This document shows positions 25,864 through 34,659 of a stretch of DNA of 64,000 nucleotides, one piece after another. This DNA comes from Linderina pennispora (taxonomy: Eukaryota; Kickxellomycota; Kickxellomycetes; Kickxellales; Kickxellaceae), in NCBI RefSeq assembly GCF_002104995.1, contig NW_024468250.1:806001-870000 (forward strand). Reading direction: 5' to 3'. Under the pieces are notes generated by a model. It was not told the origin of the DNA, did no database searches, and was given only the letters and a program-made list of their open reading frames with translations. The position numbers were made by a program, and so were the translations under genes. Each line of letters opens with the position of its first letter. Position 1 is the stretch's first letter.

Positions 25864-27759
25864 TCAACTTTCTGCATTCTCATTCACGATGTAGAACCGC
25901 TCCAATGTACTGTACGATTCAGCCAGTGCATCTGGCACCTCGGCAACAGGAGTCAGTATATCAAGGGTACTGAGCGAGATGTTGTCATATGCTGCTGTGT
26001 CGATAACTGGCTCGTCAATAACATCAGAAAACCGGACGATGCGGTCGGTGCTGTGGTGAGTGGATGAGACATCCTCTTGGGGAAGGCGTGCAGATACCGT
26101 CAGTCGCCGGGCCACGTACGGTCGAGTGTCGGGTATATCGTCCATCACCCGCGAATGGCGCCTGTTGGACATCGCAAAGCTCCTCTTTGATCTTCCCTGG
26201 TTCGCCTGGTCACTGCCAATCACCGTCGACGTGCCCTCCGAGATCGACTGGCGGTTCGACTTGTCGAGGATTGTCTCAAGCGGAATGCTGCTGGCACGAC
26301 GCCGCCCACTGTGCACGAATGAGGATGGGCTGGTGACCGTCGCTTGGTCGGTATCTGGATCCACCGACGTGCGCTTGTAGGGGAAGATGGACGAGTTGCG
26401 GAGTGTCTCCGAATAGCGAGCCAAGCGCGAGCTCATCCGGCGAACACGTGTGTCTCGCTGCGGCCTGCTTGACGCTCTGGCCACAAGAATCCTCCAGAGG
26501 CTCCTGGCGACCAGACATAGAGGCAGTATTCCGGCCAGACACTGCAGCAGAAACATCACCGCTATGATGGCGTGGGTTCGGGATTGTACCGGCGGGGCCC
26601 ATTCAGTATCAAGCTCTGACCGCGAGATACCCTCGGGGGAGTAGCGGTCGACAAATGTGTGGGACTCTGTGTCGAAAAAGTAAATGTCAGGGTCGCCAGT
26701 ACTACTCTCGAGGAACCCGTGGCTGATTATCAGGTAGTGGCCCAGGGCCTTCATCTGGTGTCCATAGCGCGGCTTCGGCATGTGGGGCACTGATATCTCG
26801 CGCCAGACCCACGTCCTGGTGTCCAGCGCATACATGTCATTGTATATCATCGACCAGTTGCTGTTGTTGGCGCCTCCGAAAATGTAGATGCTGTCTCTAT
26901 GCAAGGCAGCCGTATGCCCCGACCGCGGCAGCGGCACTTGCCCCCTGCACGGCTGCATGGTCCATGTATGGTCGTCAACGTTGTATACATGCGCGCGGTC
27001 GAAGGGCACCATGTCGGCGTCGGATTTCGAGTTGTTCCAGTTGTCGCCGCCGAGAACCACCATCAGCGTGTCGTTTACCAGCGTGCTGGTGTGGTGCGTG
27101 AGCAGCGCGATTTCCTCAGGCGGTATTGCGTTGGTGTCCTGGATGATGGTGCCTGTGGTTGCGTTGTCGGCCAGCCTTCCGATGCTCTGCAGATGAGACC
27201 TGTGCCGGACCTTGTCGAGCACCATGCGTGCTGGATCGCGCCAGCGTGCCGTTTTCTCGCCTGCGGTCGTCGCGTCGCTGGCACCGCCAAAAACAACCAT
27301 GTCCCCCGAGGACTCCTGCAGCACAGCCGAGTGGATATACCGACGTGGCAGCACATCGCTGATGTATGACGCGTCCCACGCCTCATAGGTCGTTGTGAAT
27401 ATCATGATTTTGTCGGCCTTTGAGAATCCGTCTGGTGTCTGCCCGCCATATGGCACGATAATCCTGCTGCTGCGGTCGTAGACGCTGGTCTGCTGTGCCA
27501 GCGGCGGCATGGCAAACCGCGATGCCGACTCCAGCTGCTCCCACCCTGGCTGGACGCGCCGGATTGGCCGGGTCAGTTTCACACACCGGAAATCCAGCAG
27601 GAAATCCTGTAGTCTGGTTGTTGTTGCGTTGTCCTTGCCGCCAAAAACGCACAGCTTTCCGTTGACGATCTCCATCGAGTGGTGGTAACGGGGCTTCGGT
27701 GGAAGGCGCCTGGCCGAAGCCGCTGCCAGTAAACACAACTGAATAACGAGCATATACAT
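25864..27759 (-). CDS. Kelch-repeat single-pass membrane protein
   Basis: The 631-residue product starts with a signal peptide (MYMLVIQLCLLAAASA). A Kelch propeller follows with recurring H-S-x2-hydrophobic and FGG motifs: YHHSMEIVNGKLCVFGGKD, YIHSAVLQESSGDMVVFGG, RSGHTAALHRDSIYIFGG and RYGHQMKALGHYLII. A transmembrane helix around residues 405-435 (HAIIAVMFLLQCLAGILPL) comes next. The Ser/Arg-rich cytoplasmic tail of about 190 residues carries many potential phosphosites (RRASSIPLE, KRSFAMSNRRHSR). The layout, with an extracellular propeller, one membrane pass and a phosphorylatable tail, recalls fungal Kelch surface proteins with roles in polarity or wall sensing. No specific function can be assigned. 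It converges on DPH2 with 246 bases between the stops. Confidence 0.75.
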   Translation of the reverse strand: MYMLVIQLCLLAAASARRLPPKPRYHHSMEIVNGKLCVFGGKDNATTTRLQDFLLDFRCVKLTRPIRRVQPGWEQLESASRFAMPPLAQQTSVYDRSSRIIVPYGGQTPDGFSKADKIMIFTTTYEAWDASYISDVLPRRYIHSAVLQESSGDMVVFGGASDATTAGEKTARWRDPARMVLDKVRHRSHLQSIGRLADNATTGTIIQDTNAIPPEEIALLTHHTSTLVNDTLMVVLGGDNWNNSKSDADMVPFDRAHVYNVDDHTWTMQPCRGQVPLPRSGHTAALHRDSIYIFGGANNSNWSMIYNDMYALDTRTWVWREISVPHMPKPRYGHQMKALGHYLIISHGFLESSTGDPDIYFFDTESHTFVDRYSPEGISRSELDTEWAPPVQSRTHAIIAVMFLLQCLAGILPLCLVARSLWRILVARASSRPQRDTRVRRMSSRLARYSETLRNSSIFPYKRTSVDPDTDQATVTSPSSFVHSGRRRASSIPLETILDKSNRQSISEGTSTVIGSDQANQGRSKRSFAMSNRRHSRVMDDIPDTRPYVARRLTVSARLPQEDVSSTHHSTDRIVRFSDVIDEPVIDTAAYDNISLSTLDILTPVAEVPDALAESYSTLERFYIVNENAES

Positions 27760-28638
27760 TTTGCCGGGTAGCTGTTAAGAGGAGAAAAGAGCAGACGCGC
27801 TGGACACCGGCTCGTCGCTCTAGCTCCGCGCTCTAGTCTGTGCTGCACAGGCTCGCTATGGCATGGTGTCAATTCCAGCACATTGTCTGCCGCATCGCAT
27901 GACCCAGCACGGCCAAAATAGAGAACAATGCCCGATGACACGAAGGCTACCTGCCATTAGCCCGCTCTCGGTATGAGTGATTCATCACAGCGGATTTTGG
28001 CCCAGGACCAGGCATCGCCCAGAAATCAAGGCGTCGAATAGGAACTCCGCAGCACCAGCACATAAAAGGCTAGAAATCAAGAGACGCCAATCCATCCAAT
28101 ATCTCCGCTACATGGATCGGCGTCGTAAAAAAGCAGATGCAGAAGAGAAAATAGCCGGACCACAAAGACCAGCGTGCGGTCTGCTACATCTTGAGTGGAT
28201 CCCGGCATGGAAGTTCATTGATAGTGGAATGTACACACCACCGAAACGCAGAAGTGCTATCAATTTGCATGCATGAAACCGAGTTTGGGAACGGTCTGGC
28301 ATTCTGCTTTGGGGGGATTGCACAATAGGTGGTGTCTTGTTGGCTGGACCGGTATGGTGTCATGGAATCCGCAGTTCAGCGCAGGGGGCAGGGCGGACCG
28401 GGGGTGTGCATGGCGGACCGCAGAGACCGTTAAATAGAGATGTGCCAGGGCGAGAGCTGTGGACCGCTATCCTCGCTGTCTCCTCTTCTACACGCTTTCT
28501 TACTTCTACCTACCTGTTCTCTAACCACCAGAGTTCAGCTACGATATCCCCCTTCCTCCCCCTCCCTCCTCTTCCTTATTCTGCCGCCCCTCTACCTTGA
28601 CGCTTTCAGTTTCATAAACGCCTCAAAACCAAAATATA
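27760..28638. promoter_or_regulatory. Divergent intergenic region, chitinase upstream DNA
   Basis: This 0.88-kb region serves the divergent Kelch and chitinase genes. Upstream of the chitinase there is a TTAAATAGAG element near 28431 and a pyrimidine-rich stretch (about 28470-28600) leading to the ATG. No gene is seen. Confidence 0.5.
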
Positions 28639-31278
28639 ATGCGTGTTACCGCTATCGCCCTCGCTGCTGGCACGCTGTTCTGCGCTGTGGTCCAGGCTGA
28701 CCTCGCGGTGTTTGGCTATCTGCCTACCTGGAATCGCGATGCTGCTGCCAAGGTTGATTACAGCAAGTACACTCACGTTGCGCTGGCATTTGGCGTTCCC
28801 AAAGCGGATGGCTCGCTGAAGTTCGACGGGACCTCGTACCTGTCCAGCGTTGTCTCGCAGCTGCATTCTACCAAGACCAAGGCGCTGGTGTCTGTTGGTG
28901 GCTGGACTGACTCCAACCATTTCTCAACCATCCTGAAGTCGCCTTCCGCCCGTAGCACCTTCCTTAACGCCCTGGTTAACCTAGTTAAGGACCACGGTAT
29001 CGATGGTATCGATATTGACTGGGAGTACCCTGGCCACGAAGGCAACCCCGGAAACGCCATTGACCCGCAGAACGACACCAAGAACCTGCTTGCCTTGGTC
29101 AAGGACCTGCGCGCCCAGTTCGATAGCCGCTTTGGCAAGGGCAGCAAGCTCATCACGCTCGCTGGAAGCACAGCGCCGTTCTGGGGCCCGAAGGGCCCGC
29201 TCTCCGATGTCAAGGATTTTGCCGGACCTGTCGATTTCTTCAACCTCATGAACTATGAAATCAACGGCTCCTGGCAGCCGACCACTGGTCCGAACGCGCC
29301 CCTGTACTTTGAGACCAACAAGGGCTCGCAGGCCTCGTTCGACTCATCAGTCCGTGCTTGGACCAAGGCTGGTATTCCTAGCAAGAAGCTTCTGGGCGGC
29401 CTTGCCTTCTATGGCCATGGCTACAAGGCATCTGTCGACATGACCAGCAACCCAAAGAACCAGTATGTTGCCCACACTGGTGACGCCGTGGGTGACTGGA
29501 CATACGTTTCGCTGCGCCGGAATGGCATTCTGTCGGGTCCGACTACTGCGGCTGGTGACTGGGTGCGCTACTACGATTCCACTACTCGTACCCCGTGGGT
29601 GTTCAACAAGAAGACCAAGGTTTACGTGACCTATGATGATACGCAGAGCCTCAAGGAGAAGCGCGACTATTCGGCCAATAACAACCTCGGTGGTGTGATG
29701 GTGTGGTCAATTGACCAGGACTATGACAACGAGCTGCTCTATGCTATTGCTGGCGGTCCGTCAAAGCCCTCGACCACTTCTGCCTCCACTACTTCAACTG
29801 CTTCGCGGACTACCGCGGCTCCTACCACTGCTTCGCCGACAACTGCTTCTCCGACCACTGCTGCTCCGACCACTGCTTCTCCGACAACTGCTTCTCCGAC
29901 GACTGCTTCGCCGACGACTGCTGCTCCGACCACCGCTTCTCCGACCACTGCTGCTCCGACGACTGCTGCTCCGACGACTGCTTCGCCGACGACTGCTTCG
30001 CCGACGACTGCTGCTCCGACGACTGCTGCTCCTACCACTGCTTCGCCGACAACTGCTTCTCCGACGACTGCTTCTCCGACCACCGCTTCTCCGTCGTCGG
30101 TTGAGACCACCACGGCTTCCAACACTAGCCACTCATCTGCCGCTCCGTCGTCTGCTGAGTCGACTGCTGAGTCTACCCCGGTTTCCTCGGCTCCCAACGG
30201 TGGCTACTCGACTGTTGCTCCGTCGTCGGTTGAGTCGACTGCTGAGTACTCGTCTGCTGCTCCGTCGTCCGTTGAGACTACCTCGGCTCCCAACGGTGGC
30301 TACTCGACTGTTGCTCCGTCGTCGGTTGAGACCACCACTGCTCCCAACGGCGGCTACTCGACTGCTGCTCCGTCGTCGGTTGAGTCGACTGCTGAATACT
30401 CGACTGCTGCCCCGTCATCGGTTGAGACTACCTCGGCTCCCAACGGCGGCTACTCGACTGCTGCTCCGTCGTCGGTTGAGTCGACCGCTGAGTACTCGTC
30501 TGCTGCTCCGTCGTCTGTTGAGACTACCTCGGCTCCCAACGGCGGCTACTCGACTGCTGCTCCGTCGTCGGTTGAGTCGACTGCTGAATACTCGACTGCT
30601 GCCCCGTCATCGGTTGAGACTACCTCGGCTCCCAACGGCGGCTACTCGACTGCTGCTCCGTCGTCGGTTGAGTCGACCGCTGAGTACTCGTCTGCTGCTC
30701 CGTCGTCCGTTGAGACCACCACTGCTCCCAACGGTGGCTATTCGACTGCTGCTCCGTCGTCGGTTGAGTCGACTGCTGAGTACTCAACTGCTGCCCCGTC
30801 GTCCGTTGAGACCACCACTGCTCCCAACGGTGGCTACTCGACTGCTGCTCCGTCGTCGGTTGAGTCGACCGCTGAGTACTCGTCTGCTGCTCCGTCGTCT
30901 GTTGAGACCACCACTGCTCCCAACGGCGGCTACTCGACTGCTGCTCCGTCGTCGGTTGAGTCGACTGCTGAATACTCGACTGCTGCCCCGTCATCGGTTG
31001 AGACTACCTCGGCTCCCAACGGCGGCTACTCGACTGCTGCTCCGTCGTCGGTTGAGTCGACCGCTGAGTACTCAACTGCTGCCCCGTCGTCTGTTGAGAC
31101 TACCTCGGCTCCCAACGGTGGCTACTCGACTGTAGAGTCAACCATCGTGACTGCGCCGACAACCACTGCACCCAACCCCGGATACTCGGCTACCGATGTT
31201 CCCACACCAGCTTCATCGGCCCCAGTCTACCAGACCACTTCGCAGGCTGTTCACCGCTGCCCAGCTCCCAAGCATTAA
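28639..31278 (+). CDS. Secreted GH18 chitinase with long Ser/Thr repeat tail
   Basis: The product of 879 residues opens with a signal peptide (MRVTAIALAAGTLFCAVVQA). A GH18 TIM barrel (residues 21-375) has SVGGW and the catalytic DGIDIDWEYP (Asp-x-Asp-x-Glu), then LMNYEI and GGVMVWSIDQD. It hydrolyses beta-1,4 N-acetylglucosamine polymers by substrate-assisted catalysis, either remodelling the fungal wall or digesting foreign chitin. The C-terminal 500 residues are low-complexity repeats rich in Thr/Ser/Pro/Ala, expected to be heavily O-glycosylated. The protein ends VHRCPAPKH without a GPI-type hydrophobic tail, so it is probably released or held by its mucin-like tail. The frame is unbroken despite the repeats. 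Confidence 0.93.
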   Translation: MRVTAIALAAGTLFCAVVQADLAVFGYLPTWNRDAAAKVDYSKYTHVALAFGVPKADGSLKFDGTSYLSSVVSQLHSTKTKALVSVGGWTDSNHFSTILKSPSARSTFLNALVNLVKDHGIDGIDIDWEYPGHEGNPGNAIDPQNDTKNLLALVKDLRAQFDSRFGKGSKLITLAGSTAPFWGPKGPLSDVKDFAGPVDFFNLMNYEINGSWQPTTGPNAPLYFETNKGSQASFDSSVRAWTKAGIPSKKLLGGLAFYGHGYKASVDMTSNPKNQYVAHTGDAVGDWTYVSLRRNGILSGPTTAAGDWVRYYDSTTRTPWVFNKKTKVYVTYDDTQSLKEKRDYSANNNLGGVMVWSIDQDYDNELLYAIAGGPSKPSTTSASTTSTASRTTAAPTTASPTTASPTTAAPTTASPTTASPTTASPTTAAPTTASPTTAAPTTAAPTTASPTTASPTTAAPTTAAPTTASPTTASPTTASPTTASPSSVETTTASNTSHSSAAPSSAESTAESTPVSSAPNGGYSTVAPSSVESTAEYSSAAPSSVETTSAPNGGYSTVAPSSVETTTAPNGGYSTAAPSSVESTAEYSTAAPSSVETTSAPNGGYSTAAPSSVESTAEYSSAAPSSVETTSAPNGGYSTAAPSSVESTAEYSTAAPSSVETTSAPNGGYSTAAPSSVESTAEYSSAAPSSVETTTAPNGGYSTAAPSSVESTAEYSTAAPSSVETTTAPNGGYSTAAPSSVESTAEYSSAAPSSVETTTAPNGGYSTAAPSSVESTAEYSTAAPSSVETTSAPNGGYSTAAPSSVESTAEYSTAAPSSVETTSAPNGGYSTVESTIVTAPTTTAPNPGYSATDVPTPASSAPVYQTTSQAVHRCPAPKH
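29815..30093 (+). repeat. 15-base tandem repeat coding TTA(S/A)P
   Basis: Tandem pentapeptides T-T-A-S-P and T-T-A-A-P, 15 bases per unit, directly follow the chitinase catalytic domain. They are a mucin-like O-glycosylation spacer. Confidence 0.9.
30187..31134 (+). repeat. 96-base tandem repeat in chitinase tail, about 10 units
   Basis: The unit encodes about 32 residues, running from PNGGYSTAAPSSVE to VETTSA. Most units alternate between EYSS and EYST versions, which suggests that a 192-base pair of units was duplicated together. One unit is shortened to 18 residues. Confidence 0.88.
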
Positions 31279-31857
31279 GTGATCGCTGTTTATTACCTTT
31301 GCTAATTTCATGACTACTAGAACATTGAATGTTGACCTTTTGCCCCTGAGAATTCTGACGAGTATGCCAATTGCACTATTATGTTTAATTTTCTATCCAG
31401 ACGTTGCTTGGCTCCCACCCAACTAGCATAGATTCCATTCATCTTATCGGGTATCAATATTGCCCCTCCCCACACACCGCTGCGTGCATAGAAAATAGCG
31501 AGAATGCAACCAGTAATCCGTTCTGGATTTAAAGACTGTTTTAATAGCACCCTGTCATTCTCACCTTTGCTGAAATGCTACTGCCGCTTTTATTCGCAAT
31601 ACTATCCGACCAGATGCTCAGAGCAAGGTATGTTAAAGAGAGCCCTGCATACATAGAGCCCTTCTTGTCTGCTCTTTTCGAAACTCCTCCGTTATCCTCT
31701 TTCAGCTTTGTTATCCATTTGGCATTTCCGCTTGTTATTTTGTGCCTTGAACTTCCCTCACACTGCTGCTGCTATCTTTTGGCTGACGTTGACGTTTACG
31801 CTAGGGTTCTGTTCCAGTTTGTTTCCCACCACATATTCTTGCTAGCCACCAGCGTCA
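31279..31857. promoter_or_regulatory. Spacer and FAM72 upstream region
   Basis: Spacer of 0.58 kb. Its second half is pyrimidine-rich and runs into the FAM72 start codon. Open frames here lack coding character. Confidence 0.45.
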
Positions 31858-33756
31858 ATGCGGTCGTCTTCCGAGTTTTTCTCTCCCCGCTCGACTAACT
31901 CGCACCGCTCCGAGTCCTTCCAGGCGGTGTGGAAACTGTACTGCAAGCACTGCCACGTACTATGGAGCTCGCGTGGAATGGAGGTAAAGTAGCGAGCAGC
32001 AGAGCCTGGCCAGCAGTGATGGCCACCTTCACTTCTCATACTGCCCCAGATATTGGCGTAATATCTGCATATTCTTGTCCACTGATCTGTCAGCTTCCCC
32101 GCCCTCACTATCCATCTCCCCGCACATTGTATGCCTTGAAATATGCTCACATTATTTGTGTACTACATGCACCCTTCTGCTTCCCATGATTTATTGGAGT
32201 AGGCCGTTGTCATGGCACGCCCAGCGATCCGCTGCTTCTCAACAGACCTACCCCCGCTCGGGTGCGATGTCGTGTACCAGCCAGTAGCTCCCTCGATTGC
32301 TGACATGATTGTGGACTCAGGCTGCAGCACCTGTAGCTCACTGACTCACCATGCACGCCGGTTCGACTTGGCGCCTAGTGGCCCCTGCGACTGCCATGTG
32401 CAGGATATCGCATGTCTTGGCTGCGGTAATGTTGTAGGCTACTATATACATCGCCCATGCTTCCGCTGCCTTGCGCAGCGCTTGAGAATCAAGCAACGTG
32501 GGTTCCAACATCTGTGGACGTTCTATCAGGACAATGTGTTTCCAGTACAGCGAGAGAATGACTACGGGGAACCGGTTGGGTGGGACGATCTGCCGTCCCC
32601 GCCAGCGCCAACAACCACTGTGATCAGGAGTTCACAGACCAATGTTCACCAGAACATCAACCCGCCAACGCAACAGCAGCAACATAATATCCAGCAATCA
32701 GTCCCAGGAGCAAACGACTCAACGCGCAGCTTTCGGTATAACGAGATGATCGAGTCGGCACGACAGGATCGCCACCTGCGTTCGCTAAACGAGGCCACCA
32801 ACGAAGCGCTGCATGACACGGGCGTGCGGCCTGCTGCTGATGGAGCTACCTCCACCAATACACCTACCACTCGCCCAACACAAGCAGGCAATGACGACCC
32901 CAGCTCTGCATCTATTTCAGCGCAGAGACACGTGGGACGCCGAGCACACTGGCTAATGTACACGTCACAGCGCGTCGCTGCGGAGCGTGTGCTGCTTAAC
33001 CCACGTGCTGGCCGAGAGGCACGGCAGGAAGCAATGCGGACACTTGCAACGCTGCGGGAGCAGGATTGGAATGCAGTTGCAGGTGCAGGCTCCAATGAGA
33101 CCAGTGCAACATCGCGTAGCACGACAACCACGGCATCTCAGAGCCCACTTGAGGAACCTATTGAACACAGTGAGGCTGCCTCAGGTCGCTCCACTCCGTC
33201 CATGTCTCCTGAGAGCAGAATGACGTTGGCCGTCTCCGGAACATCCGGTGCGCGCGGCATGGTGTCAAGCAGCACTGCACGACACGTACCTCCAGCGCGG
33301 CCAACCACCCAGACCATTATCTCCTCCTCCCAGCAGTCAGTTCGCACGACAAATAGGCTGCAGAGCGACAGCTCCAGCCACTCACTTAGCAGCTCACAAG
33401 GGAGTGGAAGCAGCAGCAATGGTGCTTTAGATAGTGCTGTGACGAGGGGTAGCAGTGGAACCGGCAGCATCGGCGCCAGTATTGGTGATGGGTATGTGGA
33501 CAGCATGGCGTTCGTGTCAGCACCAGATCAATCGAGCACAAGGTCGTTCAGCAGCAACGGCCATGCACTGGTGTCCTCGTATTCGCCGCTGCATGGAAAC
33601 ACGAGCAGCTCAACTCGGCGTGATGAGGTGATGGAGCCACTGTGCCCACCAAAACCCAAGTCTACCAGCGCACCCCCGCCTGGACTGAGCAACTGGCTAT
33701 TCCAGGTTGGACTCGATTGCATGGTGAAGTGGGAAGAGGTCACCCTCTCCCGCTGA
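31858..33756 (+). CDS. FAM72-family protein with long Ser-rich C-terminal tail
   Basis: Exon 1 (31858-31983) encodes 42 residues including VWKLYCKHCHVLWSSRGME. After a 219-base intron, exon 2 resumes AVVMARPAIRCFSTDLPP. The joined sequence tracks the FAM72 family: Cys pairs CKHC, CDCHVQDIACLGCGNVVGY and CFRC, and then FQHLWTFYQDNVF, where the animal proteins have a similar HFWMF element. FAM72 proteins are small (about 150 residues) and linked to the cell cycle in animals, with poorly known biochemistry. Here about 390 further residues follow, rich in Ser/Thr/Asn/Gln with no recognisable fold, plus one helical patch (GRRAHWLMYTSQRVAAERV). The pattern of cysteine pairs suggests zinc binding, which is inference. 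Confidence 0.85.
31984..32202 (+). other. FAM72 intron
   Basis: A 219-base intron with donor GTAAAG and acceptor GAGTAG, phase 0. Splicing restores the conserved SSRGME/AVVMA junction of the family. Confidence 0.85.
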
Positions 33757-34659
33757 AGCGAAAACGTAACGGTTTTTCTGCAGGTTGTGTTTCAGGCGCT
33801 AGCAGCCCATTAAATTGACGGCCATGTCCGCTTCTAACAAAAATACCTCGTTTAGTTCGTGCCTGGAACCTGTCTCTGCCTGGGATTCGACTTGGGTGGT
33901 CCGGCTTGAATATCAGCCGAGCGTCCATAGAAGCTGTAAATTTCACATGAAGCTCTGCGCAGCGTCGGCCTCATCCACCTTTGCAGACAAGCGCACAGAG
34001 CGAGACCAATGTAAAGATGATGCAAATCCATGTGTCGCCTGCATGGACCTGGGTCTGTAGATCCCGCAATGGTCCTTGCGATGAAGCAAATTGTAGCGTG
34101 ATGGTGCAGCATGTAGAAGCCCGCCATTTTTGCACTTCTAATAGGGCATGTGCCTTTTTACCTGTCTGGTCCTGCCCAAACCGTTTCCAGGCATAAGACA
34201 GTGCATTACAGTCAATCCCCCTGAGGCAAAGAGATATAGTGCTGTACACGAATATGATAGCAATCCTCGATGGACTGCGTACATTCGCCAGCGACGGGCA
34301 GCCTAGGATGGACGCTTATCCCGCAAACTGTGATTTGCCTCAGAATACATGGCGCATTCCGGGGGTTAAAACAAATACATCTGGTGAGAGAAAACGAGAG
34401 GAAGAAACAGGGAGAAGCTGGGATTCCGCTGTTGTATGTACATATACCGCTATATCGGCATGGCCAGGTCGAGTCAAAATTTCTATTTTCTTTTAACCAA
34501 CGTGCTTGTTTTTTCTTTTGAAATATTCCTTGCCTCCTCGCTTCCTCATACATAATCTAATTTCAGCATCTCCGCTCGATATCTCTGACTAGTCACACTT
34601 TTTGTTTATACCCGCAGAGTAAATAGTAACAGAGACGCAGACGTGATATCAATTTTAAG
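33757..34659. other. Intergenic region upstream of the CETE-repeat gene
   Basis: A 0.9-kb spacer. The last 150 bases are T-rich, as expected of a promoter and leader. No RNA gene or further coding region is recognised. Confidence 0.45.

Noticed and set aside
29711-31135. Long + strand frame of Leu/Arg-rich repeats, and minus-strand Val/Glu-rich frames, over the chitinase tail
   Set aside because: They are products of the tandem repeat read in other frames. The GH18-linked frame has a signal peptide, a catalytic domain and a matching stop.
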